A stretch of 64,000 bases of DNA from the NCBI GenBank assembly GCA_963921795.1, contig OY997642.1, positions 58,512,927 to 58,576,926 on the forward strand. The letters are read 5' to 3'. The number at the start of each line of letters is the position of its first letter. Position 1 is the first letter of the stretch. This document shows positions 34,062 through 46,592 of the stretch, one piece after another. The DNA is from Nannobrachium achirus. Lineage: Eukaryota > Chordata > Actinopteri > Myctophiformes > Myctophidae. The notes beneath the pieces were generated by a model. The model did no database searches, had not been told where the DNA came from, and saw only the letters and a list, made by a program, of their open reading frames with translations. A program made the position numbers and the translations under genes.

Positions 34062-34719
34062 ATATTTTCATACATTTTATACTTGTGAAACAGCATAATG
34101 AGTACTTTCTACTTTTGGTACTTTGATGTCAAAACTTTTGTACTTATACTCAAATACATTTTGAATTACGGACATTAAACGTAGGGTAAGGTTGTTAAAG
34201 GGCCTACACCATGCTTTTAAAACTATATTTTTTGTATAAATATATGCTCAAAATTGAGTCTTAGACAGGTCTTAACCCCCAACACACACCCTGACCATTC
34301 CTCTTGTTTCTTATAGCTGTGCTATTTTTAGGCTCTGAAGCTGCAATACCAAAACGGCCTTTGTTTGCTCAGTGGCGCATCTAGTGGAGTTTCGTTTTTC
34401 CCCCCTCCCCCTCCCCCCTCCAACGTTGTCGACAATAATGTAATATTGGGCCAATACAAAAATAGGATAATCTTGCAGCTCTGATTATAGCCTACTGTAG
34501 GCCTATGTTGTATGTATGATATAAGCCTACTGTCAAATGACACAGGGCGACCGTTGCTAGACCAGACATTTATTATATAATGTATAAAAATGTATGAAAT
34601 ATAACAGCCTAACCAGGCTATATTGTTTTCTTCACTGCATACTACGTATCAATCACGGTAAAACCATGTTTATTTTGGCGATAATGACATCATAGCCTAG
34701 TATAGAACAGTGGTTCGCA

Positions 34720-35330
34720 AACTTTTTGACGGCTCGCGGGCTCTCCTCTCACTATCCACGGCTCGTTCGCCACGCGAGCTCCGGGGATCGCGGGGCGCCC
34801 CGCGAGCGGCCCGCGAGCGCAGCCCGAGACGGTACACATACGTCGGGCACCTACGCTCAGTCTGGTCGCTCGACCCGCTCCTCTTCCACCTGGTTGGAGC
34901 GTTTTCATCTGCAGCGCAGCGGGCAGCAGCGTGAGAGGAGAGCCGTGAGTGAGAGTAGAGGCAGGGTGTGGAGCTCTTTCTAGCCGGAGATCGTGAAGGG
35001 AGAGGCGTGGTGGCCAGCTCTCTATAGCCGGGGACAGCGATAGAAGATGCGGCGTGTAGCCGTGGAATTGTGGATACTAGTGAGAGGAGAGGCGGGGTGT
35101 GGGGCTCTTTCTAGCCGGGGACAGTGATAGAAGAGGCGGCGTGTTGCTCTATAGCCGGGGAGAGTGAAGGGAGGACCGGGGTGTTTTAGCTCACTCTAGC
35201 CGCGGACAGTGACAGGAGAGGCGGGCTGTGAAGCTCTCTCAAGCCGGGGACAGGGAGTGGAAAACCGGGGGTTGGACAGCGATAGGAGAGGCGGTCTATC
35301 ACGGACACGGAGGAGGAGGATGCTTGTCTG
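34720..35330 (+). repeat. GC-rich degenerate minisatellite
   Basis: A unit of roughly 55-65 bp built from GGAGAGGCGGGGTGTG, AGCTCTTTCTAGCCGGGGA and CAGTGATAGAAG recurs about six times between 34930 and 35330. Upstream is a GTGGTTCGCAAACTTTTTGA word. Overlapping open frames of 70-85 codons on both strands are by-products of the high GC content. Confidence 0.65.
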
Positions 35331-35449
35331 CTTGAGCTGCTTTTCGCGGCCAGGACCGCCGCTCTGTCTACCGGGTCGGAGCTGCTTGTCGCGACCGCTC
35401 GATCGGCTCAACACTATCATCTATCTTTTTCTTGGTAAGATACTTGGTT

Positions 35450-38400
35450 TTTTTTTTTTCCAATAATATTTTTTATTGATTTTCAAAGTTATGACAAAAA
35501 AGACAAGACAGACAGACAGCTCAGCTCAGACACGTTGCAAAAGCAAAGGACACAGGCATCAATGTACATTTCCTTAGATGATATACAGTATAACATTATA
35601 CATATGGAATTACACTCATGTACATACATTATGTACACAAAATGAAAAACAAAACCACAGTGTTAAAGAGACAAAAAGTGATGTTCCTATCTTATCCATC
35701 AAGGTTAGCAGTATCACTTCTGTTAAGGAACCCTATTGTCAAGGTCTCAGCTAACTGAGGACCAATAAAACGTAAATATGGGTCCCAAATTTTATAGAAG
35801 GTATCGGTTGTAGAGCGCAGCAGGCAAGTCAGATATTCCAAAGGCATGCACTGCATGATTATTTTATCCCAGCCTCTCTTTTTTGGCGGTTCTTCATTGA
35901 TCCAAGACAATAAAATATTTTTCCTAGCAGCATAGGTTAAAAGATTGAACAGACGTTTGTGGAACTTGTTGACAATCTTATTATCAGGAAGTCCCAGAAT
36001 CAGACACAAAGGGTCAAGTTCAAGCTCTATGTTAAAGATCTCATTCAGTTCTTGCACAACATCATACCAATAACGTTCAATCTTATGACATGACCATATG
36101 CAATGAATATAGTCTCCTTCTTCAGTCTTACACTTAAGGCAAAGGGGGGATAAATCAGAATTCATTTTATGGCGAAGGCTAGGTGAAATCTGTAATCTGT
36201 GTATGGTTCTTAACTGAATCGACCAGGCCCTATTACACACAGAAAGTTTTTTGGCATTTTCAAATATTTCAGACCAATCATCATCATCAATATCAACCCC
36301 CAGGTCTCTTTCCCATTTTCTCTTAGTATCTTGGGTATTAACCGTTGTATTAGACCTTAACATATCATAGAGAGTGCTAATGAAACCCCTTGTGAAATCC
36401 ATCATCAATATTCTCTCAATTGGAGAGGTACCTACATTAGTTAGTAATGTTGTACGTCTGCGAATAAAATCCCTCACCTGAAAGAATCTGAAAAGGTGAT
36501 TACGCGGTAGGGCATATTTTTGTTGTATTTGATCAAAAGACATAAGTATAGCACCATTAAACAATTTCCCCAACGTTGTTATACCGTTATCTCTCCAAAC
36601 ATTGAACCCAGGGTCATTAAGGCCAGGAGGGAAGTCTGGATTTCCCTGAATAGAGGTAAGAGGTGATGTTACTTTGGCTCTGCCCTCTAGGAGCCTTGCA
36701 ACCCTCCATGCCTTAAGTGTGTTGGAAACAATTGGGTTATTACAAAGTTTCTTCACTGTTGAGGGGTCTTTGAGAAATAAAAGATTACGGAGGGGGCAGT
36801 CACATTGTGCAGCTTCAATATCTAGCCAAATAGAAAGCTGGTCTTCCTGTAACCATTTTGCTGCAAAGCGTAATTGTGCGGAAACCTGATACCATTTTAT
36901 ATTGGGGAGTTCTAGCCCACCTTCTGAAACAGAAAGCTGTAGTTTAGCTAGTTTTAACCTGGGCCTTCTCTTGCTCCAAATAAATGAGCTCAGCCAACCT
37001 TCAATAATCTTAACCGTCTTGCTTGGGAGGAAGACAGGAACCATTTGGAGTGGGTATAGTAACCGTGGTAGTATATTCATTTTAATAAGTGCCACTCTAC
37101 CCAACCAGGACAGTGGCAGTGATGCCCATCGGTCAAGGTCAGATTTTATGATATCCATGAGGGGAGTAAAGTTGGCACTATACATTTGTTCAAATAGGGG
37201 AGTTATATGAACACCCAAATAAACAAAGCCAGAGGGGGACCAGCGAAATGGGAACGGGTCAGGGGCAGGTGGAATGTTTTGGAGGGAGCCCAGTGGCATG
37301 GCCTCTGATTTGGAGTAGTTAATCTTATATCCTGAAAAGGATCCAAACTTAGTAATAACATCCATAACACCAGGAACAGAGAGATCTGATTTAGTTAGAA
37401 ATAACAGGACATCATCAGCATATAAATTAATTCTATGCTCTCTCTCTCCTATAACAACCCCAGAAATCACAGGTGATTGGCGTATAGACTGGGCAAACGG
37501 CTCTATAGCGATGGCGAAGAGCAGCGGACTCAAAGGGCAACCTTGGCGACTAGAGCGTTGCAAAGAGAAGTTTTTAGATCTAAGGCCGTTTGTAAGGACC
37601 GCTGCCTGAGGGTCATTATATAGAATTTTAACCCATTTGATAAATGTGTCGCCTAAGCCAAAAGTATCCATCGTATGAAAGAGATATGGCCATTCAATGC
37701 GGTCAAATGCTTTTTCGCTGTCAAGCGACAGCACTAGGCCGGGCTCGTTAGTGCTATGCATGTATTGGATAATATTAAGAAGTCTCCGTACGCTATCAGA
37801 GGAGTTACGAGCCTTGATGAACCCTGTTTGTTCTCGTCCTATGATATCAGGGAGTAGTTGTTCGAGACGTAGCGCCAATATTTTAGACAGTAATTTTAAA
37901 TCAGAATTTAATAATGCGATTGGCCTATAGGAGGCGCAATCGTCAGAGCCTTTCCCCTTTTTAAGGATTACTGTGATATTTGCCTCCCTCAGTGATTGGG
38001 GGAGGATCCCTGTTTCAAATGAATGGTTTATCATGGCCAAATAGGGGTCGATTAATACACCTTGAAACTTCTTTAGAAATTCACATCCATAGCCGTCAGG
38101 ACCAGGAGCTTTACCAGATTGAAGATTTGTAAGAGCAACGCGGATCTCCTCCTTTGTGATGGGAGCGTTGAGAATAGCCCTCTGCCTATCTGAGATCACA
38201 GGGAGGTTAATGCTGGAGAAAAAGTCATCCATATTTTGGTGGGCATCATTACTCTGTTCTGATCTGTATAGATTTTTATAAAATGTAGCAAACACATTAT
38301 TAATTGCTTGAGTCTCATATGTAATATTGCCAGCAGGATCTTTAATTGAGACAATGGTCTGTGATGTTTCCCTTTTTTTTGCCAAATAAGCCAAATATTT

Positions 38401-38830
38401 TCCTGGTTTATCCCCTGATTCATACAAGCGCTGTTTGGCAAATTTAAGACTTTTATCTGATTTCAGGGACATCATGGATTCAACAGCAATACGAGCAGCA
38501 CTCACTTGCCCCAATTTGTCATCAGAAGGAGTCTCCAAATAGCTCTGTTCAGCTTGTTGGAGTCTATCCTCCAGCTGTGTTTCTTGTGCTGCCCTCTGCT
38601 GCCGCCTGCTGGCCGTATAAGAGATGATGATTCCCCTACAAAAAACTTTAATAGTTTCCCACATAATAGAAGGGTTAGGTGCAGAGCCAATATTTGCCTC
38701 ATAAAACGTATTAAATTGAGAGGTAAAGTGAGCAAGGAAAACATCATTATTCAAGAGGGCAGAGTTAAATCTCCAGGATCTAGAAAATCTATTTATCTCA
38801 CGAAAGGAGATTTCTAAATAAATAGGTGCA
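35450..38830 (-). mobile_element. 5'-truncated L1-type LINE with target-site duplication
   Basis: Minus-strand insertion. It ends in a poly(A) run (T-run 35448-35459 on the plus strand) and is flanked by the direct repeat TGGTAAGATACTTGGTT (35433-35449 and 38831-38847). About 3.4 kb: reverse-transcriptase ORF plus a 240-bp 3' UTR. Long target duplication, A-tail and 5' truncation are the signature of target-primed reverse transcription. It sits inside the composite element 34195-39455. Confidence 0.9.
35692..38830 (-). CDS. L1-clade ORF2 protein, endonuclease end missing
   Basis: Uninterrupted minus-strand frame, 1020 codons from the first ATG at 38754 and open for about 25 more codons upstream to the insertion junction. 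Motifs in order: GKAPGPDGYGCEFLKKF (RT block 0/1), SYRPIALLNSDLKLLSK, QTGFIKARNSSDSVRRLLN, LSLDSEKAFDRIEW, RQGCPLSPLLFAIAIEP, and catalytic YADD at about residues 445-448 (37411-37422) followed by FGSFSGYKINYSKSEA. A C-terminal CLKCKTEEGDYIHCIWSC Cys/His motif follows, as in L1 ORF2. The N-terminal APE endonuclease is absent because of 5' truncation. An intact frame over 3 kb implies a recent insertion. Not a host gene. Confidence 0.9.
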
Positions 38831-38854
38831 TGGTAAGATACTTGGTTAAGAAAT

Positions 38855-38940
38855 CGCGGTGGATTCGTCCACCGCGGCTCGCTCCCACCCGGCCACCGCG
38901 GCGAGCTCCGCGGCTCGCTCCCACCCGGCCACCGCGGAAA
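38855..38940 (+). repeat. Short tandem of CGGCTCGCTCCCACCCGG
   Basis: GGCTCGCTCCCACCCGGCC and ACCGCGG recur twice, continuing the GC-rich part of the composite element beyond the LINE insertion. Confidence 0.6.
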
Positions 38941-39790
38941 ATTTAGGCCCAGGCTTCAGAAGGCCTCGGATCATTAAAAATAGGTATTTTGTTTCCTTGT
39001 TAGAAGGGACGAAGCTTGGGTCCTCGCAGTCTATAACATCACATTTATAGTGCAATCCAGGAACGTTAAGACTTCTCCTTGGACATGTTGATAGCAAAAA
39101 TGTTAATAAAATAAAAGTGAGTGAGAGCACTGAGTGAGCAGCCCCAGAACAGTAAGCCAGCTGGACTGGAGGCTAAGAAAATTAGAAACAAATGAGGGGC
39201 TGGGTTTACAACAGTAGCTCTGGTTTTTACCTGAAGGGCGGGGTGGGGGGGAATCCGTGTGACGTCACACGGATTCAAATCTCAGAACAGCACTGTTCTG
39301 AGAACCCGTGGAAAGCTTTTCATCTCTGTCTGCCCAAAACCAGAGAAAGACACAACGGTCAGAAATAGGACTTTGTGAGGATAGAAGGTGCCAGTGGGAC
39401 CCCAAAAAAAGGTTTTAAAATAGAAAAAGTGAAAATTCATGGTGTAGGTCCTTTAATAACCTCGTGTCACCTGGTATTCAGTTACAACGGGCCGTTTGAT
39501 CCGGTCTAGGCAGAAATCACAAGCAGAAGAAGCGGCATCGCTTTTTTTTGGTTCCCCCTGTTTGTTTCCCCAATCCCTATTAAAATGCTCGAGTAGCCTA
39601 GGGTAGACTTGCCAGTCGCTACGAGTTGGACTAAAATGCATATACCAAATTAATTTTCCAAAAGCAAAACTACACCGCATCAAGGGGTTCCGGCCAAAGT
39701 GTAGTCCTTTAAGGACTACAAAATGACATAGAGTGGTTTCCCCTCCCGACCGGATAAAAGCCCGAAATGTGAAGCGATCCCTGATCCCTG

Positions 39791-39835
39791 TTGAGTTGAG
39801 TTGAGTTGAGTTGAGTTGAGTTGAGTTGAGTTGAG
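39791..39835 (+). repeat. (TTGAG)n microsatellite
   Basis: Nine TTGAG units, mirror of the (CAACT)n at 29143-29168. Confidence 0.9.
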
Positions 39836-39909
39836 GCCTTGATACTTTTCTATTAATGCTGGTTCATGTATACTTTCAAAGAGAATAAAGCACAGAGGTC
39901 AAAGTGTTG

Positions 39910-40015
39910 TGATGAGGTGAAATTATATTATTATGTTTATAGGGTTTATATATTGTTTGTAGTGATTACATCAGTTCTGAGAACTTGAAGGTAAACACCA
40001 TTATTAGCAGTTATT
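39910..40015 (+). repeat. 5' LTR, truncated after 106 bp
   Basis: Matches the first 106 bp of the right LTR (TGATGAGGTGAAATTATATT to GCAGTTA) with a few substitutions, then diverges abruptly. The remainder of the LTR, primer-binding site and gag region are missing or replaced. Confidence 0.85.
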
Positions 40016-40770
40016 GATGTTAAGTGACTTCAAGAAATTATTTAGACATTTACTGAGAAAATTGAAAAAGCTATATACAGTATTGTGCAAAATACTCGTC
40101 AAAGTGTTATAATAAATATCCCATGATTATTTACAATAATTGGTAAACAGTTTAAAGGTATGGTTTTTGGTATTAAGTCAGTCTAGAGTCTGTGAAACCT
40201 TTTAAACTTTTAGCAGTACTAATCGCTCTTTCTGAACTGTACAACCATGTCATGAGATGGTATATGGGTCATTTTATGCATTCATTTTTGAGGTCTTATA
40301 ATTGTCCAGTTACATTAGACAGGGATTCAATTCTAAAACTAGGAATTGTTATATTATATGGTTCAGAAGAGAGAGAGAGAGGAGCACTCATTAAACACAG
40401 TTCCATCAAATACTTGTCTTGGGTGCACGGCTCAGCGAGCGAATGAACTTTTAGAAAGGAGATGCCAGCACTCACTTTAGAATGAAATCTTGGAATTTTT
40501 ACATGGCTGAATAATGAAATTGAAAATGTAATCCAATGCAAATAATGCATTCATATACAGTATGGTAACATTTAATCCAGTCAAAATATTTGTCATTTAT
40601 CAATACAAATTATGCACGTCGAAGAGGCATTAAAAGTGCCCAGCAAAATGTCCCTATTGAACATGAATATCTTTAAAAATATATATAATTATTTATGTAT
40701 GAAATACAAGTCAGGTGACAAACATTAATGCTAAATATGGTGTAATATAATTATGTATTTTATTTTCAAT
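40016..40770. other. AT-rich ERV interior or later insertion
   Basis: No retroviral gene is recognised. The segment starts exactly where LTR homology stops, so it may belong to a secondary insertion that brought the tandem array. Only short, unsupported open frames. Confidence 0.4.
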
Positions 40771-43700
40771 AATGAAAAAAAACATCACAAGGATGCAACT
40801 GGGACGTATCATCAGTGATGTAGCCTGGGGTCGACGGGTGTTTCGGGTCTCGCAACATCATACACCCTCGCCCAGGTGACCCAGCCGGGGTTGATCAAGT
40901 CCCGACTTACGTCCCAGTAGCTATCCACGATCAGTCCTTTTAGGGAAAGACAGGGTCACTCAATGTGCTGCACCGGAACTACTCTGCCGGGATTGGGGGT
41001 ACTATTCTGGCGCGTGGAAGAACTAGGCTCTATGGGTTGACTCCTGGCCGGGCTCCTCCTACGTCTCACCAGGTCCTCTCCTGCTCTCACCAGGTTCAGA
41101 ACCTGTGCGTTGCACCAGACCCCAATCCAAACATTCCATTCAGCTGCTGCAGGTGGTTTGGCCGCAAGGGTTGGCTGGTGGTAGTACTGCAAGCTCCACC
41201 CTGGCAAGCTGGCGCTGCAGGCTCTGCTTGCGGCTTGAATGGCCCTCCTAAAGGCCTCACCGTGGATTTGTTGGGCTTCTTCCTCACGGAAGACACAGGC
41301 TGGGGCGCTAACCCAACCTGCTCCCGGGTGCCGTCTACATTCCGGCCGTCAACCGACTCTCCGGTGGTCACCAAACTATTCCTGGTTGTCACATAGTCTA
41401 TTCCTATGAGCCACTATAAATAGAACTAATAATGAAAAAAAACATCACAAGGATGCAACTGGGACGTATCATCAGTGATGTAGCCTGGGGTCGACGGGTG
41501 TTTCGGGTCTCGCAACATCATACACCCTCGCCCAGGTGACCCAGCCGGGGTTGATCAAGTCCCGACTTACGTCCCAGTAGCTATCCACGATCAGTCCTTT
41601 TAGGGAAAGACAGGGTCACTCAATGTGCTGCACCGGAACTACTCTGCCGGGATTGGGGGTACTATTCTGGCGCGTGGAAGAACTAGGCTCTATGGGTTGA
41701 CTCCTGGCCGGGCTCCTCCTACGTCTCACCAGGTCCTCTCCTGCTCTCACCAGGTTCAGAACCTGTGCGTTGCACCAGACCCCAATCCAAACATTCCATT
41801 CAGCTGCTGCAGGTGGTTTGGCCGCAAGGGTTGGCTGGTGGTAGTACTGCAAGCTCCACCCTGGCAAGCTGGCGCTGCAGGCTCTGCTTGCGGCTTGAAT
41901 GGCCCTCCTAAAGGCCTCACCGTGGATTTGTTGGGCTTCTTCCTCACGGAAGACACAGGCTGGGGCGCTAACCCAACCTGCTCCCGGGTGCCGTCTACAT
42001 TCCGGCCGTCAACCGACTCTCCGGTGGTCACCAAACTATTCCTGGTTGTCACATAGTCTATTCCTATGAGCCACTATAAATAGAACTAATAATGAAAAAA
42101 AACATCACAAGGATGCAACTGGGACGTATCATCAGTGATGTAGCCTGGGGTCGACGGGTGTTTCGGGTCTCGCAACATCATACACCCTCGCCCAGGTGAC
42201 CCAGCCGGGGTTGATCAAGTCCCGACTTATGTCCCAGTAGCTATCCACGATCAGTCCTTTTAGGGAAAGACAGGGTCACTCAATGTGCTGCACCGGAACT
42301 ACTCTGCCGGGATTGGGGGTACTATTCTGGCGCGTGGAAGAACTAGGCTCTATGGGTTGACTCCTGGCCGGGCTCCTCCTACGTCTCACCAGGTCCTCTC
42401 CTGCTCTCACCAGGTTCAGAACCTGTGCGTTGCACCAGACCCCAATCCAAACATTCCATTCAGCTGCTGCAGGTGGTTTGGCCGCAAGGGTTGGCTGGTG
42501 GTAGTACTGCAAGCTCCACCCTGGCAAGCTGGTGCTGCAGGCTCTGCTTGCGGCTTGAATGGCCCTCCTAAAGGCCTCACCGTGGATTTGTTGGGCTTCT
42601 TCCTCACGGAAGACACAGGCTGGGGGCGCTAACCCAACCTGCTCCCGGGTGCCGTCTACATTCCGGCCGTCAACCGAGTCTCCGGTGGTCACCAAACTAT
42701 TCCTGGTTGTCACATAGTCTATTCCTATGAGCCACTATAAATAGAACTAATAATGAAAAAAAACATCACAAGGATGCAACTGGGACGTATCATCAGTGAT
42801 GTAGCCTGGGGTCGACGGGTGTTTCGGGTCTCGCAACATCATACACCCTCGCCCAGGTGACCCAGCCGGGGTTGATCAAGTCCCGACTTACGTCCCAGTA
42901 GCTATCCACGATCAGTCCTTTTAGGGAAAGACAGGGTCACTCAATGTGCTGCACCGGAACTACTCTGCCGGGATTGGGGGTACTATTCTGGCGCGTGGAA
43001 GAACTAGGCTCTATGGGCTCCTCCTACGTCTCACCAGGTCCTCTCCTGCTCTCACCAGGTTCAGAACCTGTGCGTTGCACCAGACCCCAATCCAAACATT
43101 CCATTCAGCTGCTGCAGGTGGTTTGGCCGCAAGGGTTGGCTGGTGGTAGTACTGCAAGCTCCACCCTGGCAAGCTGGCGCTGCAGGCTCTGCTTGCGGCT
43201 TGAATGGCCCTCCTAAAGGCCTCACCGTGGATTTGTTGGGCTTCTTCCTCACGGAAGACACAGGCTGGGGCGCTAACCCAACCTGCTCCCGGGTGCCGTC
43301 TACATTCCGGCCGTCAACCGAGTCTCCGGTGGTCACCAAACTATTCCTGGTTGTCACATAGTCTATTCCTATGAGCCACTATAAATAGAACTAATAATGA
43401 AAAAAACATCACAAGGATGCAACTGGGACGTATCATCAGTGATGTAGCCTGGGGTCGACGGGTGTTTCGGGTCTCGCAACATCATACACCCTCGCCCAGG
43501 TGACCCAGCCGGGGTTGATCAAGTCCCGACTTACGTCCCAGTAGCTATCCACGATCAGTCCTTTTAGGGAAAGACAGGGTCACTCAATGTGCTGCACCGG
43601 AACTACTCTGCCGGGATTGGGGGTACTATTCTGGCGCGTGGAAGAACTAGGCTCTATGGGTTGACTCCTGGCCGGGCTCCTCCTACGTCTCACCAGGTCC

Positions 43701-43935
43701 TCTCCTGCTCTCACCAGGTTCAGAACCTGTGCGTTGCACCAGACCCCAATCCAAACATTCCATTCAGCTGCTGCAGGTGGTTTGGCCGCAAGGGTTGGCT
43801 GGTGGTAGTACTGCAAGCTCCACCCTGGCAAGCTGGCGCTGCAGGCTCTGCGTGCGGCTTGAATGGCCCTCCTAAAGGCCTCACCGTGGATTTGTTGGGC
43901 TTCTTCCTCACGGAAGACACAGGCTGGGGCGCTAA
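40771..43935. repeat. 660-bp macrosatellite, 4.8 copies
   Basis: The word AATGAAAAAAAACATCACAA starts units at 40771, 41431, 42091, 42752 and 43396, giving periods of 660, 660, 661 and 644 bp. Copies look more than 98 percent identical by eye. Changes include a one-base G insertion (near 42625), a 16-bp deletion in unit 4 (near 43016) and a shorter A-run in unit 5, which stops at GGGGCGCTAA. Each full unit ends in ACTATAAATAGAAC, a TATA-like word. Frames of 83-145 codons are open on both strands in every unit, but none is recognised, and small indels switch frames between copies. Confidence 0.95.
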
Positions 43936-45200
43936 AAGATTGCATATAGAATAATATTCTATTATCTGTAGGCTTATTGTAGTTATACACAGGCTATATT
44001 GAGCAAAGGAAAGCCTCCCATTACTGATGATGTGTGTTAAGATGGCTTGGCGTTTTAAGTAATGTTTCTGGTTCCATTTGATGATCTAGAGTAGACAGTA
44101 TGCCCTTGTTCCAATGCTTAAATCAAACGATCTAGAATGGGCACAGTTAGTACAATTTATGTTTCAGTGAGTTAAAGTTGATCCACAAATGTGGTGTGCA
44201 GTCCGATGGGAACAACTAGTAATTTTGAAGTCTGTTATGCAAATACCCCTCTGCTTTGTGTTTATAGGATATGTTTTGATGTCTCTGTTACATAAATTAT
44301 GCGTGTACACTTAGAACAGGACGCTTGGTCATATTTAGATGAACATTTAGTTCGTGTTTTTGATTTATTGGCAATGCAAGTTGGCTAACCCTACTTCAGA
44401 ATTTCTCTCTTAAAGGGACATGCACGCTCATGCGGGCTGAAGAGCAAGAGGAATCCTATTGCTATCCTTAAAGCATTGAAGACAGCTTTATTGACGCCCC
44501 CCACCCTTGGCCCCACTTCTCCCTTACATTTAATTTGTTGCATACTTCTCTTGTGATCTGGACAGCGTCATTCAGGATCCTACATGTGTTAGCCTGTAGA
44601 CATACAGGACCCCCTGTATGTGTTAACTTAGGGCTTTTGCTGTTGAAGATGGAGCCGTTATCTGCTCATGTGACTTATTCTTTATGCTCTTCTGACAAGT
44701 TCATCTTATAGGATTATTGGGCCTCACACTTTTTGTTTAAGTGATGGCTGAAACACGATTTATTTCTCTTGACCATTGCAGCCTAATGTTGCAGGGAACA
44801 GTGTTCTGTTCTGAATAAAGTTATACTTTTGCCTGTACTGGAAGTTGCAAAACCAGAAGACGTTCCTTGACGTTCATAATGTAGATTAATATTATGTTTT
44901 TTAATTGTGATGATGAACATGATTGTTTTGATTAACCAAATTAACTCATTGACCTGATTGTTCCCTTAGGCCTGGCCTTGTTGGAGTGCCGTTGGAGAAT
45001 TCTGAAATAATTATTATTATTTTCCCCCAGTGGCAGCTACATTGTACATATCTGAGAAATTGTTGGTTTGTTAGAATACTGCTAGTGATTTTTTTTTTCA
45101 TGTGTTTATCGTATGTCCCCCCCTTTCCCCCACTGCCCCTGAATGTTGTGTTTGGGATCGTGATTTTTATTACACAGTTGAGATTTGGATGCCCTTTGTG
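43936..45200. other. ERV interior, noncoding
   Basis: No coding region can be supported. AT-rich with many stops. It probably represents degraded pol sequence upstream of the integrase remnant, but nothing recognisable remains. Confidence 0.4.
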
Positions 45201-45210
45201 TTAACAAATA

Positions 45211-45507
45211 TTGGTTACAGAGGGAGTTACTGCCACTGACATCTGGAGGCCTACAGGTTCCACACGCACTGCCCACCCAAAAGTGGCTGCTCCTTACATC
45301 AAACGCTGGCCCAATCTGGACCTGTGTGACTCTGTGTACATCAGGAAGTTTTGCAGGAAAGATTGGAGGTCACCACGGTTGGGGCCCGTTCATGGTATTG
45401 CTACCACTCATACGTCAATCAAAGTCGAGGAGAGGTCAACTTGGGTGCTCGCATCACATGCTGTAAGCTGTTCGAGGGTTCAGCCCGGCCTGAGGCTGAC
45501 CAAATAG
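45211..45507 (+). pseudogene. Retroviral integrase C-terminal remnant
   Basis: A frame of about 98 codons has the layout of the C-terminal SH3-like module of gammaretrovirus-type integrases: VYIRKFCRKDW, then a PRLGP word in the GPY/F position, then a STWVLASHAV-like end. The catalytic core (DDE) and zinc-binding parts are absent. The frame closes at a stop near 45505, followed by a 59-bp tandem duplication (45502-45619) containing CACCGACTAGATGT. Nonfunctional. Confidence 0.6.
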
Positions 45508-45664
45508 ACTTGTGCGCTGGCACCGACTAGATGTTTGGGCAATTGGCATTGCTCCACCAAATAGACTTGTGCGTTAAGCACCGACTAGATGTCATAAGCA
45601 ATTGGCATTGCTTCACCGCCGGAGTCTACAATGCACAAAGGGAGGATGAAAACAATGTGTCTGC

Positions 45665-46290
45665 TTGTTTGTTGTTTTGCCCTGTCCCTGTTTCTTCATG
45701 CCAATTCCGATAACACCGACACCTGATGGTACTCACGTTAGCACCATTGTCATACTTAGTCAGCCCTATGCAACATTTGCCCCTGGAGAGAAACGACGTG
45801 ATCACCGTGCTGTGGAGACATGGCATTCTCACCCATCTGACCCACAGCATCATTATTCAACTAATATGTGGTGGGATATGCTGCTTTCTTTGTTACGAAC
45901 AGTGATGAATTTGATTGTTATGTCTGTTCTTATCCCCGAAATGAATACTACTGCTATTGTTAGTTATCCAAGTGGTAAGTGTGTCACTGGTAATTCATTG
46001 TTTGCCTGTTTTAACCCTACCTATAGTTTTCAATTACTGATGTGGCAGAACAGACCGTCCTCAGATGCTGACTCCTTATTTAAGCTTTTATGGCCTTGCC
46101 TGTTACAATACCTATTGCCAATTGTTTTGCAGTTATGCCTTATCTCACATTAGGAAGTGGCTGTACTCAGTAAAAAGTGGTACAGGCCCTAGTCTAGGGT
46201 ATGTGTCGTTTCAATTGTTGGTTTGGTCTACTGGTTTGATGATCTACTGTATATGTCTGTTGTCGAGTGTTTTTACATTGTGAAAATAGA
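45665..46290 (+). pseudogene. Possible retroviral envelope remnant
   Basis: A 162-codon frame opening with a hydrophobic, Cys/Pro-rich stretch that could be a signal peptide, in the position where env follows pol. It is cut by a stop at 46153; a second frame (46065-46283) overlaps it. No receptor-binding, furin, fusion or immunosuppressive motif is recognisable. Assignment rests on position, so confidence is low. Confidence 0.3.
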
Positions 46291-46592
46291 TTGTTTCTGC
46301 ATATATGACTCATCTTTAACCTGGGAGGTTACTGTTTGATGTTTTGAGAGCCCCACACACACACACACAGCCCTATTGTTTTTGTTGTATTTTTGTTTTT
46401 GCTGTATGCAATGTCATGATTCTAAGGAATTATGGATCCTGTCTTGCTAAGGGTTAAAGTTTCATGTCTTTTTATCATCTATGTTGAATATTGATATGGC
46501 ACTTCGGTCATGCCGCGATATATGGTAGTTATGTTTTGCTTCCCTATTTTAGTTTTGTGATTAAATGTGTGAAATTTAATCAAAGGGAGGAA

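Larger units (their letters stand above)
34195..39455. mobile_element. TTAA-flanked composite element carrying an L1-type LINE
   Basis: Ends read TTAAAGGGCCTACACCATG (34195) and its complement CATGGTGTAGGTCCTTTAA (39437-39455), 18 of 19 bases matching. Joining the flanks across one TTAA gives AGGTTGTTAATAACCTCG, which matches the left arm's AGGTTGTTGATAACCTCG (near 29490), so the left arm is the empty site and TTAA is the target. Inside are a GC-rich minisatellite and a LINE inserted later. No transposase. A similar right end occurs at 5868-5887. Confidence 0.7.

Noticed and set aside
34690..35466. Arg/Ser/Gly-rich frames of 70-85 codons
   Set aside because: By-products of a GC-rich minisatellite; frames overlap on both strands and lack homology.
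40956..43990. Series of frames of 66-145 codons on both strands in the 660-bp units
   Set aside because: Open on both strands at once, frames switched by indels, no homology recognised; treated as satellite sequence.
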